Source: Bin87 sp965217175 (GTDB lineage: Bacteria; Chloroflexota; Dehalococcoidia; Lucifugimonadales; UBA3495). From it: a DNA stretch of 64,000 nucleotides. The stretch's first letter is position 1. Each line of letters opens with the position of its first letter. Shown piece by piece: positions 17,870-26,456 of this stretch. The position numbers and the translations under genes are program-made. Below the pieces are notes generated by a model that was not told where the DNA came from, made no database searches, and saw only the letters and a program-made list of their open reading frames with translations. The stretch spans positions 868,001-932,000 of the forward strand of contig OZ244251.1 in assembly GCA_965217175.1 (NCBI GenBank), read 5' to 3'.

Positions 17870-18236
17870 AACCCCCTCACCCACCAGGGGGCCCGCCCCC
17901 TCACCCCAGCCCTTTCCCACAAGGGGGAGAGGGAGTCCTTCGACAGGCTCAGGACGAGCGGGGGGAATCACCCTCGCCCCAGCCCTCTTCCACAAGGGGG
18001 AGAGGGAGTCTACGGCGCGTCCTGATCCTGTTTATTCTGTACATTCATGTTGGTTGGCAGACTCTGGATTCCGGCTCAAGGCCAGAATGACGGCAGTTCG
18101 CCACCCTTGGCTACGGGATTGCCACGCTGCGCTCGCAATGACAGGGGGGACGTGTTCACCCTCACCCCAGCCCTCTCCCAATAAGGGGGAGAGGGAGTCC
18201 TTCGACAGGCTCAGGACGAGCGGGGTGAGGGTGTTT
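17870..18236. repeat. Repeat-filled 498-bp gap between LLM genes
   Basis: Three copies of the CCCTCACCCCAGCCCTCTCCC-type palindrome (loop then GGGGGAGAGGGAGTC) are joined with two CTTCGACAGGCTCAGGACGA modules. There is also one ATTCCGGCTCAAGGCCAGAAT module and one ATTGCCACGCTGCGCTCGCA module. The interval 17828-18325 contains no gene that I can support. Confidence 0.85.
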
Positions 18237-18325
18237 CGCATGGTGTATTATGTGGCGAAGCGACGGCTTTGCCACTTTTCCAGGTGGCGCCCCCAACGCC
18301 CCCCAGCGCCTGAAGGAGGTCAGAC

Positions 18326-19555
18326 ATGTTTTTGATGCGGTTTACTGAACGGGCTTACGTGAATTACACGGAGGAGGATGTGCGTAATTCGCCCAATGAG
18401 GCGGTTCGGCTCACTTTCTCCAATTCCAATTTTGACCCGCAGGAAGGGCACTACCTCTACAACATGTACCTGGACGAGTACCAGTACTCGGAAGAGGTTG
18501 GTTTTGATGGGTTGATGCTGAATGAGCATCATAATACGCCGACCTGCCTGGGCGCGACGATGAACCTGGAAGCAGCGATTCTGGCCCGCACGACCACCAA
18601 GCCCAAGATCGTGCTGCTGGGCAATCCGCTGCCCATTTTTGACAACCCCCTGCGACTGGCCGAAGAGCTGGCGGAAATCGACATGATTTCCGGTGGTCGG
18701 CTGGTATCCGGATTCGTGCGCGGCACCGGTGTGGAAAGCCTCGCCACCAATACCAACCCGCTGTACAACCGGGAACGATTCGAAGAAGCCCACGACCTGG
18801 TTCTGAAGACCTGGACGACTCCGGGGCCCTTCCGCTGGGAGGGCAAGCACTATCAGTTCCGCGTGGTTAATCCGTTCCAGGTGCCGTTGCAGAAGCCGCA
18901 CCCGCCCATCTGGATCCCGGGCACGGGCAGTCCCGAAACTCTGGTGTGGTGTGCCGAACACAACTACCCGTACATCTTCCTGGAAACCGATCCCCAGGGA
19001 ACCGAGGATATGAAGTCCATCTACGCCGAGACCGCCCGTGAACACGGCTACGAACCGGGTCCGGAGAACTTCGGCTATCTGGTCCGCATCCACGTGCAGG
19101 ACACCGACGAGAAGGCTTACGACGTGGGCAAGGGCTACATGGTCGGAAACATTGGTGTGGGTCGCATTCCGCTGCCCCGCGATTACGCATCGCCGGTGGG
19201 CTACGGCAGCCGCAGCGACGACCCGCGTTTCCTGCGTTTGCGCGAGCAGATTCGCAGCGACCCGTTCCGTGTGGGTGGCCTCGACTCGGCCCACTACGAC
19301 GAGATTCTGGATTCCAGGCGCTGGATTATCGGCAGTCCCGACACTGTGGTTTCGCAGTTGCGGGAAGTTTTGAGCTACATGCGTCCCGGCATCCTGGCGG
19401 TGTGGACCAACGACGGTTCGATCAGCCACCAGGACACGATGCGCTGCCTGGAACTGATGGGCGAGGAAGTGCTGCCGCGGCTGCGCGAGATCGGCGAAGA
19501 GCTGGAGCTGACCGACCCCTTCCAGAAGATGGCACAGCAGCAATCGGGTAGCTAA
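18326..19555 (+). CDS. LLM class flavin-dependent oxidoreductase
   Basis: This encodes 409 residues, starting at an ATG behind GAAGGAGGTCAGAC, an almost full-consensus ribosome site. Signatures: EEVGFDGLMLNEHHNTP near residue 55, RLAEELAEIDMISGGRLVSG, WTTPGPFRWEGKHYQF, and HPPIWIPGTGSPETLVW. It is closely similar to the protein at 20612. The two flank an alpha/beta hydrolase gene, so the three probably serve one oxidative pathway. The substrate cannot be told from sequence. Confidence 0.88.
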   Translation: MFLMRFTERAYVNYTEEDVRNSPNEAVRLTFSNSNFDPQEGHYLYNMYLDEYQYSEEVGFDGLMLNEHHNTPTCLGATMNLEAAILARTTTKPKIVLLGNPLPIFDNPLRLAEELAEIDMISGGRLVSGFVRGTGVESLATNTNPLYNRERFEEAHDLVLKTWTTPGPFRWEGKHYQFRVVNPFQVPLQKPHPPIWIPGTGSPETLVWCAEHNYPYIFLETDPQGTEDMKSIYAETAREHGYEPGPENFGYLVRIHVQDTDEKAYDVGKGYMVGNIGVGRIPLPRDYASPVGYGSRSDDPRFLRLREQIRSDPFRVGGLDSAHYDEILDSRRWIIGSPDTVVSQLREVLSYMRPGILAVWTNDGSISHQDTMRCLELMGEEVLPRLREIGEELELTDPFQKMAQQQSGS

Positions 19556-19610
19556 CCCGCCCGGCATATCGGTTATTTGATCAAGGTTTAACGACGTTTA
19601 TATCGATTCG

Positions 19611-19652
19611 CAGGATAGACAGGATTGCGCAATGCGTATCCTGAAAATCCTG
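19611..19652. repeat. Imperfect inverted repeat of the AGGATWGACAGGAT type
   Basis: CAGGATAGACAGGAT (19611-19625) is inverted as ATCCTGAAAATCCTG (19638-19652), with mismatches only in the middle three bases. A fragment of the same kind (TCCTGATCCTGTTTATTCTG) appears near 18021. It may form a weak hairpin between the LLM gene and the hydrolase. Confidence 0.55.
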
Positions 19653-19707
19653 CTCATCGATGACTGATTCCAGACTCCAGATTTGAGATTCAAGGAGCAA
19701 TACAAGA

Positions 19708-20487
19708 ATGGCAAATTTCACTGAAGAAACGGTTTCGGTGGCCGGCAGCAACCTGCAGGTTTATAAAGGGGGAACCGGCGATCCGTTGCTGGTGCTGCAT
19801 GGAGCCGGCGGGAACGCGGGACCGCGCCGGTATGCCCAGGCGTTGGCCGAAAAGTTTACCGTGTACCTGCCGTCCCACCCCGGGTACGGGCTCAGCGACC
19901 GTCCCAGCTGGGTTGAGTCGATGCAGGACCTGGCCTGTTTTTATACGTGGTTCCAGGAGCAGGAAGGCCTTGAAAACATACGCGCCATCGGTTTCTCGAT
20001 GGGTGGCTGGCTGGCTGCCGAGATGCTGTCGATGACGGGTCACGCTTTCAGCAAGGTGATGCTGGTGGGATCCGCCGGCATCAAGCCCGAGGAAGGGGAG
20101 ATTGCGGACATATTCATCATCAGTCCGGCCCAGGTGCGCGAGCTGGTGTACCACGACCCCTCGCAGGTGCCGGAATGGGAAGAGATGTTTGGTACCCCTC
20201 CGACGCCGGAGCAGGCCGATCAGGCGGAGGGCGATCGGGAGATGGCCATCCGGCTTACCTGGCGTCCCTACATGTACAATCCGCGGCTGCCGGCGAAGCT
20301 GAGCCGCGTGAGCATCCCAACGCACATCGTGTGGGGCGATCAGGATGCGCTGGTTCCGGTGGAGTGCGCCGGGCTGTTCCAGCAGGCCCTGGCCGGCTCT
20401 GAGGTTACGATAATTCCCAACTGCGGTCACTCGCCGCAGATTGAGAAACCCGACGAATTCGTGCAAACCGCGCTGGCGTTTTTGTAA
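19708..20487 (+). CDS. Alpha/beta hydrolase
   Basis: This encodes 259 residues; the ATG follows CAAGGAGCAATACAAG. Catalytic elements: LVLHGAGGNAGPRRYAQALA, nucleophile elbow GFSMGGW near residue 97, the acid in WGDQDALVP, and His in NCGHSPQIEKPDEF near the end. This resembles C-C bond hydrolases and esterases of aromatic-degradation pathways, but no substrate can be assigned. It is enclosed by two closely related LLM oxidoreductases. Confidence 0.88.
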   Translation: MANFTEETVSVAGSNLQVYKGGTGDPLLVLHGAGGNAGPRRYAQALAEKFTVYLPSHPGYGLSDRPSWVESMQDLACFYTWFQEQEGLENIRAIGFSMGGWLAAEMLSMTGHAFSKVMLVGSAGIKPEEGEIADIFIISPAQVRELVYHDPSQVPEWEEMFGTPPTPEQADQAEGDREMAIRLTWRPYMYNPRLPAKLSRVSIPTHIVWGDQDALVPVECAGLFQQALAGSEVTIIPNCGHSPQIEKPDEFVQTALAFL

Positions 20488-20511
20488 ACTGCGGCGGGGA
20501 AGATTTTAATA

Positions 20512-20580
20512 CTCCCCCTGTCCCGTCAAAGGAGAGGGGGTTTCGGCCTTAACGCCAGCCCTCTCCCGGTAGGAGGGGGC
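20512..20580. repeat. Palindromic repeat pair
   Basis: Two CTCCCC/GGGGGAG-type palindromes (about 20512-20540 and 20557-20580) fill the gap before the next LLM gene. They belong to the CCCTCWCCC family seen throughout the window. Confidence 0.7.
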
Positions 20581-20611
20581 GGCAATACGCACCTGCTGGA
20601 GATGACAGACG

Positions 20612-21742
20612 ATGGACGTGTTCTACTTCACCGAGTTTCCGTACGCGGAGTTTCCGGAGTCGGAAGCGGAGAAATTTCCGTCGATGCGGCTGACTTTCCC
20701 CAACACCTACTTTGACCCCCAAACAGCCAGTGGGTTGATGAACCGGTATCTGGACGAATACCAGTACGCCGAGGAAGTGGGCTTCGACGGCCTGATGATC
20801 AATGAACACCACAACACGCCGTCGTGCATGGACGTGGAGGTCAACATCACGGGCGGTATTCTGGCGCGGATCACCAATCGGGCCAAAATCCTGATGCTGG
20901 GCAACATGCTGCCGACGTCGGATAATCCGGTCCGGCTGGCCGAGGAAATCGCGATGCTGGACGTTATCTCCGGCGGACGCATTATCTCCGGCTTCGTGCG
21001 GGGTATTGGCATCGAATCGTGGGCGAACAATACCAACCCGTTGCACAACCGAGAGCGGTTCGAGGAATGCCATGACCTGGTGGTCAAGACGTGGACCACG
21101 CCCGGGCCGTTCCGGTGGGAGGGCACTCACTACCACTACCGGGCGGTGAATCCGTGGATGCTGCCCATCCAGAAGCCGCACCCGCCGGTGTGGGTTCCGG
21201 GTACGGGTAGTCCGGAGACGGTGGAGTGGACGGCGCGGCACCGCTATACCTACGCCGCCTTCCTGACTCCGCTGGAGGTGGCCAAGAACCTGTTCGCGCG
21301 CTACCGGGAATATGCTGCCGCCGACGGTTGGGAACCGGGGCCGGAAAAGTTTGCGTTCATGATCTGCTGTCACGTGAACGACACCGACGAAAAGGCGCAG
21401 GAGTCGGGCAAGGCGTTCCTGTGGCGGATGAACTATCCGTTGCGCGGGCCGCGAGAATACTGGTCGCCGCCGGGGTACACGTCGCGGGCTGGGGCAGCGG
21501 CAGTGGCGGCGCGGCGTCCGACGCCGTTGCATGAACTGTCGTACCAGGAGTTGCAGGACAGGTATCACCTGGTGGTGGGCAGCCCCGAAACCGTAATCGA
21601 GAAGCTGAAGCACATCCGCGATGAGCTGGGCGTGGGTTCGCTGCTGCTGGAAGCCCAGGGCGGGCGGTTGTCCCACGAGGACACCATGCGCTCCATCGAA
21701 CTGTTCGGCAAAGAGGTCATTCCGGCGCTGAAGGAAGACTGA
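20612..21742 (+). CDS. LLM class flavin-dependent oxidoreductase
   Basis: This encodes 376 residues; the ATG follows CTGGAGATGACAGACG. Signatures: EEVGFDGLMINEHHNTPSC, RLAEEIAMLDVISGGRIISG, WTTPGPFRWEGTHYHY, HPPVWVPGTGSPETVEW and VVGSPETVIEKLKHI. It is the closest relative in the window of the protein at 18326, but shorter by about 33 residues, mainly in the C-terminal half. It ends the LLM-hydrolase-LLM set; the substrate is unknown. Confidence 0.88.
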   Translation: MDVFYFTEFPYAEFPESEAEKFPSMRLTFPNTYFDPQTASGLMNRYLDEYQYAEEVGFDGLMINEHHNTPSCMDVEVNITGGILARITNRAKILMLGNMLPTSDNPVRLAEEIAMLDVISGGRIISGFVRGIGIESWANNTNPLHNRERFEECHDLVVKTWTTPGPFRWEGTHYHYRAVNPWMLPIQKPHPPVWVPGTGSPETVEWTARHRYTYAAFLTPLEVAKNLFARYREYAAADGWEPGPEKFAFMICCHVNDTDEKAQESGKAFLWRMNYPLRGPREYWSPPGYTSRAGAAAVAARRPTPLHELSYQELQDRYHLVVGSPETVIEKLKHIRDELGVGSLLLEAQGGRLSHEDTMRSIELFGKEVIPALKED

Positions 21743-21762
21743 GAATCAGCGGGTTTGATTGA

Positions 21763-21951
21763 TCATCTTTTGAAGTTGAAGGCGGCTATGGTAATTCCCG
21801 ACACCAAAATCAGGCCGATGATCCAATACGCTATACCCAGTAACCATTGCGGCGCCTGCCAAGTGTCGCCTACATCAAGGCCCACCACTACGGTTGCTGG
21901 GATCCCCAGAATAATTATGGCTTTAATCAGTAAGTCGTTTATCTTGCTCAT
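21763..21951 (-). CDS. Small two-segment membrane protein
   Basis: This encodes 62 residues from an ATG at 21951 without a clear ribosome site. Two hydrophobic stretches are seen (about residues 8-25 and 36-56), followed by a basic end (FNFKR), so the shape suits a small inner-membrane protein. No family recognised. It is one of three tiny hydrophobic ORFs in a row beside the IS element. Confidence 0.4.
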   Translation of the reverse strand: MSKINDLLIKAIIILGIPATVVVGLDVGDTWQAPQWLLGIAYWIIGLILVSGITIAAFNFKR

Positions 21952-22180
21952 ATTGGTTCGTCAGGTGAGAACCTTGACGCTTGCTCCGTTACGCTTGTGG
22001 AAGAGTATGCGCCTTTAACTCAAGCGTTTCCCATGATGGGGATTATCCATTCAGGGACATGGGATTTTGTTAGTGCTTCGGATGAGCACCTCTAAAGCTT
22101 TCAAAGTAATCTTCCAATTAGTGTGATGGTATCATGGAGCAAATCGAAGCCGAGGCACTACAAGCATCCGTGGGAAACGG

Positions 22181-22342
22181 ATGCAATCGCTCGTGCTCGA
22201 GGTGGTCGCATTGGGCATAGGATTGATCTTCATAGTGTTGGGGAGTGCTGCAGTAATCGTGGGTATCGCGGGTATGTTGCGGTGGCAGCTGCGCCGGGCA
22301 GGAGACCCAAAAGCAGAGAAAGCATCCGCGCAACGCCGATAA
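22181..22342 (+). CDS. Tiny single-segment membrane protein
   Basis: This encodes 53 residues. After MQSLVLEVV comes a strongly hydrophobic stretch (about residues 9-32), then a basic tail ending KAEKASAQRR. The topology suits a one-pass membrane peptide. There is no strong ribosome site and no recognised family. It lies 15 bp upstream of another tiny hydrophobic ORF in the same direction. Confidence 0.4.
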   Translation: MQSLVLEVVALGIGLIFIVLGSAAVIVGIAGMLRWQLRRAGDPKAEKASAQRR

Positions 22343-22357
22343 TCCGGGACAGATCTA

Positions 22358-22552
22358 ATGCGTCGACCGCCAACCTCAACCCGGCCAAGCGTTTATGTAC
22401 CGGTTATCTTATTGGGTGTGGCAATATTGATTTTGGGATTGTTGTCCCAATTCGCCAGCGACGAACCTAATCAAGCCGAATCCGCACTGATAGGGTTAGC
22501 CGACTTCACGTGGAAGGCGTCACTGGGGGCGATCTTGGGCACCCGTTTGTAG
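22358..22552 (+). CDS. Tiny single-segment membrane protein
   Basis: This encodes 64 residues. MRRPPTSTRPSVYVPVILLG leads into a hydrophobic segment (about residues 12-31), then a short acidic loop and a second, weaker hydrophobic part. No recognised family. Its 15-bp spacing to the ORF at 22181 suggests the two are transcribed together. It ends 61 bp before the IS element. Confidence 0.4.
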   Translation: MRRPPTSTRPSVYVPVILLGVAILILGLLSQFASDEPNQAESALIGLADFTWKASLGAILGTRL

Positions 22553-22613
22553 GAAGTACCGCGCTACCCTAACCAGATGATGGATGGGGCCACGCCCTCA
22601 CCCTCTCCCGGTG

Positions 22614-23801
22614 GAGGCCTTTGCGTAAAGCGGATTTTAGGGAAGGGGTGGTCGAAAGGGGGTGAGTTTTTGTGGATGGTGATGGTTTTCGATTGCTTGA
22701 TGGGGAATGGAGCGCCTGCCGCTGGATTTGGGGATGGGGAGTGGCGTGGTCTTGGGCCTTGTTTATGGAGTGGTGCCCGCCAGTTGGCAGGCGCGCCGCA
22801 GGTTGTAGGCCAGACACTTGAACCACAACTCGGTGGTGTTGCTGCTGAGTCCCAGGTAGCGGACCCGGGTGTAGTGGTAAGTCCGTTTCAGGGTGCCGAA
22901 CACCCTTTCCACCGCCGCCCGTCGCGGTGCGATCAACCGATTGCGCCGCTGTTGCCAATAGGGTAACGCCGCCTGATGCTTGTGGGAGCGGTGCATGATC
23001 CGGTCCTTGATGCCCTGGGACTGCAACCACCGGCGGCGGCGTTTCGATTCGTAGCCTCGGTCGGCGTACACCGCTCGCTCATCTCCTGCCACCAGGCTGT
23101 CGGCGATCTCGCTGTCCGACACCTTGGCCGAGGTCAGTACGGCCTGGCGGATTAGCCCTGAGCCTTTATCCACCCCCAGGTGCACCTTGTAACCAAAATA
23201 GGAGCGCCCGTACTTGCGGGTCCAGTCCGCGTCCGGGTCCTGATCGCTGCGCCTCCCCAACCCCGACCCAGCGGGGGGCTTGCGCACTTGAGCTTCTACC
23301 AGGGTGGCGTCCAGCAGGGTCCCTTCCTTCAACACCATCCCCCGCACCTCCAACTGGCGCCCCACCTCCCCAAACAGCGCCTCACCAAGCCCCCGCTGGG
23401 TCAACTCCTTGCGGAACCGGCTGATGGTGGAATGATCCGGCGTGGCATCCTCCAGCCCCAACCCCACGAACCGACGGAATGATAGCCGGTCTCCCAGGGC
23501 TGCCTCCATCTCCGGATCCGACAGGTTGTACCACTGCTCCAACAACAGCACCTTCACCATCAGCAACGGCGGATAGCTGGGCCGTCCTTTCGGTGCCGCA
23601 TACACCCCAGAGAGCATCCCCTCCAACGCACTCCAGTCCAGCAGATTACTGATCTTATCCAATCGATCATTGCGTCCCAACCCTGCCGGCAATAACACTT
23701 CCACCAACGACGCCCGATTCGTTATCCGATGCATTTCCGCTCCCTCCCACCTGTCTCTAACCTCTATTTTTAACCATAGCCTCCATTTACGCAAAGGTCT
23801 C
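22614..23801. mobile_element. IS5-type insertion sequence, complete
   Basis: The element is 1188 bp with ends GAGGCCTTTGCGTAAA (22614-22629) and TTTACGCAAAGGTCTC (23786-23801), inverted with one mismatch. It is flanked by the direct repeat CGGTG (22609-22613 and 23802-23806). Removing it with one copy of CGGTG rebuilds CCCTCTCCCGGTGGGAGAGGGG, a perfect dispersed-repeat palindrome, so the insertion hit the loop of that repeat. One intact transposase gene is inside. Confidence 0.85.
22763..23734 (-). CDS. IS5 family transposase
   Basis: This encodes 323 residues; the ATG at 23734 follows GGAGGGAGCGGAA, better than the upstream in-frame ATG at 23794. The N-terminal region PSYPPLLMVKVLLLEQWYNL and SDPEMEAALGDRLSFRRFVG are typical of IS5-group transposases. 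The DDE triad is visible as LLDATLVEAQ, VYADRGYES, and ERVFGTLKRTY. The reading frame is intact, so the element could be active. Confidence 0.92.
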   Translation of the reverse strand: MHRITNRASLVEVLLPAGLGRNDRLDKISNLLDWSALEGMLSGVYAAPKGRPSYPPLLMVKVLLLEQWYNLSDPEMEAALGDRLSFRRFVGLGLEDATPDHSTISRFRKELTQRGLGEALFGEVGRQLEVRGMVLKEGTLLDATLVEAQVRKPPAGSGLGRRSDQDPDADWTRKYGRSYFGYKVHLGVDKGSGLIRQAVLTSAKVSDSEIADSLVAGDERAVYADRGYESKRRRRWLQSQGIKDRIMHRSHKHQAALPYWQQRRNRLIAPRRAAVERVFGTLKRTYHYTRVRYLGLSSNTTELWFKCLAYNLRRACQLAGTTP

Positions 23802-23824
23802 CGGTGGGAGAGGGGATCGAGCGA

Positions 23825-24901
23825 CTAGAACGGGCAGTCGATGCCCAGTTCGCCGCAGGTGTCGTGGAACCAGTCCACCACTTCCTGGTGCAGGGGGATG
23901 CCCTCCGCGCGACGGATGATCTCCATTTCGGCCTCGGGCTGGCCGGCCACCATTACCCGTTCTTCGCCCGGAGCGGGGCGGGTGCTTTTCATCATGCGGA
24001 GCCACTCGTCCATAGTGTCCTTGAAGTGCTCCGGGTCGTCGAAGCCGGCCACGTTGTAGGCGGCGACGTAGTGCCCGAAGTTGGGACGGCCCGGCACGGC
24101 TCCGTAGCCAAAACCGGTGAGCACGCCGGCCAGGATGTCCACCATGCACGATAGGCCGTAGCCCTTGTGGGAACCCAATTCGCGGGTGCTGCCCAGGGTT
24201 AGCAGGGTGTAGTTGTCGGGGGCGTCGGTTTCCTCCATGATGGGGGTGCCTTCCGAGTCGGCGAGCCATCCTGGTTCCAGTTTTACGCCGAGGCGACGGG
24301 CGATGCCAACCTTGTTGCCGGCGACGGTGCTGGTGGCGGCATCAAAGACGAAGGGCGCTTCGTGACGGGACGGGACGGCGATGGCGATGGGATTGGTGCC
24401 CAGCCGCGGTTCGGCGCCAAAGGTTGGCACCACCGACGGCGGGCAGCTGGTCATGCACACGCCGATCATGTCGTGCTCCAGCGCCAACATGGCATGGTAG
24501 GAGGCCATGCCCAGGTGCCGGGCGTTGCCCAGGGTAACCATCCCGATACCTACCGCAGCGGCCTTCTCGATAGCGATGTCCATTGCCTTGGGCGTGGTGA
24601 TGATTCCCAGGCCGCGGTCAGAGTCGATGCTGGCCGTGGCGGGAGTTTCCCGCACGATGGTCATCTGGGGGTTGGGGTTGATCTGCCCGCTGGTGTACCC
24701 GTTGACGTAGCTGCGGAGCATGTTGGAGACACCGTGGGAGTCGACGCCGCGCAGGTCGGCGAGAACCAGGACATCTGCGCCCAGCGCCGCATCGTCACGC
24801 GGTACTCCCATCTTTTGCAGCACGGCGGCCGTAACAGACTTGAGGTCGTCTCCGGGCACCATGGTGGCCTCGTCCAGATTTACTCGAAACTTGGGCAACA
24901 T
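23825..24901 (-). CDS. Ldh family oxidoreductase (malate/lactate/sulfolactate dehydrogenase type)
   Basis: This encodes 358 residues; the ATG at 24901 follows GGGAGGTGCGCC. It matches the Ldh_2 family: LADLRGVDSHGVSNMLRSYV near residue 50, GIGMVTLGNARHLGMASYH, GTNPIAIAVPS near residue 169, FDAATSTVAGNKV, and LGSHKGYGLSCMVDILAGVL. These enzymes are NAD(P)-dependent 2-hydroxyacid dehydrogenases unrelated to classical LDH. Substrates include malate, (S)-lactate, sulfolactate and ureidoglycolate, and cannot be told apart here. It ends 24 bp from the IS element. Confidence 0.88.
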   Translation of the reverse strand: MLPKFRVNLDEATMVPGDDLKSVTAAVLQKMGVPRDDAALGADVLVLADLRGVDSHGVSNMLRSYVNGYTSGQINPNPQMTIVRETPATASIDSDRGLGIITTPKAMDIAIEKAAAVGIGMVTLGNARHLGMASYHAMLALEHDMIGVCMTSCPPSVVPTFGAEPRLGTNPIAIAVPSRHEAPFVFDAATSTVAGNKVGIARRLGVKLEPGWLADSEGTPIMEETDAPDNYTLLTLGSTRELGSHKGYGLSCMVDILAGVLTGFGYGAVPGRPNFGHYVAAYNVAGFDDPEHFKDTMDEWLRMMKSTRPAPGEERVMVAGQPEAEMEIIRRAEGIPLHQEVVDWFHDTCGELGIDCPF

Positions 24902-25047
24902 GGCGCACCTCCCGGTTGGCTGTCGTCAGAATTCATGCGTGGCAGTATAGCACCGGATGTGCAAGAGGGTTTCGCGTTCTGGGGCAGTGCTATAATTCGG
25001 CGCAGTTTGAATTTGTGCGGCGGCCACCGACTTGAGGAGCGGATTAA

Positions 25048-26163
25048 ATGAGTACCAGCCAGTTGGATTCCGATAGCCGGGCGCTGGATTTTCTGGCCCG
25101 GTTGGGAGCGCAGCCGGCGGTTGCTTTTCACGAGAACGGCGTGGCGACGGTGGTGCGCGGGGCGTTGACCGAGATCGGCGTGTCGTGGCGCACCGACGGG
25201 TTCGGCAACATCATAGCCCGCATCGCCGGGAGCGACGGCGGTGGCGTGCCGCCGATTGCGTTTATGGCCCACATGGACCATCCGGGTTTTGAGGTGGTGG
25301 GTCGGGACGGCGATTATCTGATTGGACGCGCATCCGGCGGGATACCGGCCGGTGCGTTTGAGGCCGGAGTGCCGCTGCACATTGTGTTGCCGGCGGGACG
25401 TCGCATCTCTGCGGAGACGGTAGGAAAGCATGGTGAGGAGCGCGAACGTCAGGTGCTCATCCGTCTGGCCGGCGGTGATTCCGGAGAGGTTCCGGTGCCA
25501 TCAGCGGCGGTTTTTGACCTGCCCGATTTCAGCATCGACGAGGACTATCTGGTGATGCGCGCGGCGGACGACCTGGCTGGCTGCGGCTGTATTCTGGCGG
25601 CGCTGGACAGGCTGCACGGCGAACCGCCCACCGGCGATGTATACGGGGTTTTCACCCGCGCCGAGGAGGTTGGGTTGGTTGGGGCGCGGTTGCTGGCCGA
25701 GGCTGGCACATTGCCTTTGGACACGCTGGTGGTGTCGCTGGAGTCGTCGCGGACGCTGCCCGGGGCTGAAATTGGAAACGGCCCGGTGATCCGCGCCGGG
25801 GACGCGGGCAGTACCTTCAATCACGATGCCGAGTCGGCGTTGATTCGAGCGCGAGAGGTTTTGACGGCCGGCGGCAACGATTTCCGGTGCCAGCGCCAGT
25901 TAATGAGCGGCGGCGTATGCGAAGCCAGCGCGTTCCTCGCCTACGGCTATCGCGCCACCGGGGTCGCCTTCCCGCTGGGCAATTACCACAACGGCGCAGC
26001 AGATGGCTCGGTGGCCGCCGAATACATCCACCGGGACGATTATTTGAACGGCGCGCGGTTGGTGACCGAGGCGGCGCGACAGGTGGGGATGCGTTGGGAC
26101 ACGGCGTTCAGCAGGCGGATTCGCCAGGTGCCGGACAGCATGAGGGCTCGCCTGGGAGGGTGA
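25048..26163 (+). CDS. M42-type metallopeptidase
   Basis: This encodes 371 residues; the ATG follows GAGGAGCGGATTAA. Metal-binding motifs in order: AFMAHMDHPGFEV near residue 74, ADDLAGCG near residue 173, the catalytic pair in TRAEEVGLVGA, SLESSRT, and a late His in NYHNGAADGS. This pattern is that of co-catalytic two-zinc aminopeptidases (M42, related to M28). It diverges from the Ldh gene. The peptide or amide substrate is unknown. Confidence 0.82.
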   Translation: MSTSQLDSDSRALDFLARLGAQPAVAFHENGVATVVRGALTEIGVSWRTDGFGNIIARIAGSDGGGVPPIAFMAHMDHPGFEVVGRDGDYLIGRASGGIPAGAFEAGVPLHIVLPAGRRISAETVGKHGEERERQVLIRLAGGDSGEVPVPSAAVFDLPDFSIDEDYLVMRAADDLAGCGCILAALDRLHGEPPTGDVYGVFTRAEEVGLVGARLLAEAGTLPLDTLVVSLESSRTLPGAEIGNGPVIRAGDAGSTFNHDAESALIRAREVLTAGGNDFRCQRQLMSGGVCEASAFLAYGYRATGVAFPLGNYHNGAADGSVAAEYIHRDDYLNGARLVTEAARQVGMRWDTAFSRRIRQVPDSMRARLGG

Positions 26164-26324
26164 AGCGGGCGCCCAGCCCAATACGATCGCCCCATTCTCG
26201 GTGTGTAACAACTCCGGTGATTGGTTGGCGCGGCACGGGTCGGCACATCCGCCATTCACATCCGCACCGCCCGGTTTGCTACAATGCGGGTGCATAAGCG
26301 GTGGAGGCGGGTTGAATGACCGCC

Positions 26325-26380
26325 ATCACCCCCGTATCAAGTACGGGGCAGGCTATTGCCCTCTCACAGGCGAGAGGGGA
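26325..26380. repeat. Dispersed palindromic repeat
   Basis: CCCCCGTATCAAGTACGGGG (26329-26348) is a palindrome, followed by CCCTCTCACAGGCGAGAGGGG (26359-26379), a second palindrome. The same pair of modules appears at 32208-32262. It lies upstream of the MBL-fold gene. Confidence 0.75.
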
Positions 26381-26390
26381 TCAGTTCAGT

Positions 26391-26441
26391 TTTGAAATTG
26401 ACTACCGATTTGAAATGACTACCGGTTTGAATTAACCACCG
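26391..26441 (+). repeat. Triplet tandem repeat in the leader of the MBL-fold gene
   Basis: Three imperfect copies of about 17 bp stand in a row: 26391-26408, 26409-26425 and 26426-26441. The core is TTTGAAATNGACTACCGG. The array ends directly at the ribosome site GAGGAGG of the gene at 26457. Confidence 0.75.
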
Positions 26442-26456
26442 AGGAGGCGCAGGAAT

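Noticed and set aside
26391..26441. CRISPR-like array
   Set aside because: The copies touch each other with no spacers and the unit is only 17 bp; no cas genes are present in the window.
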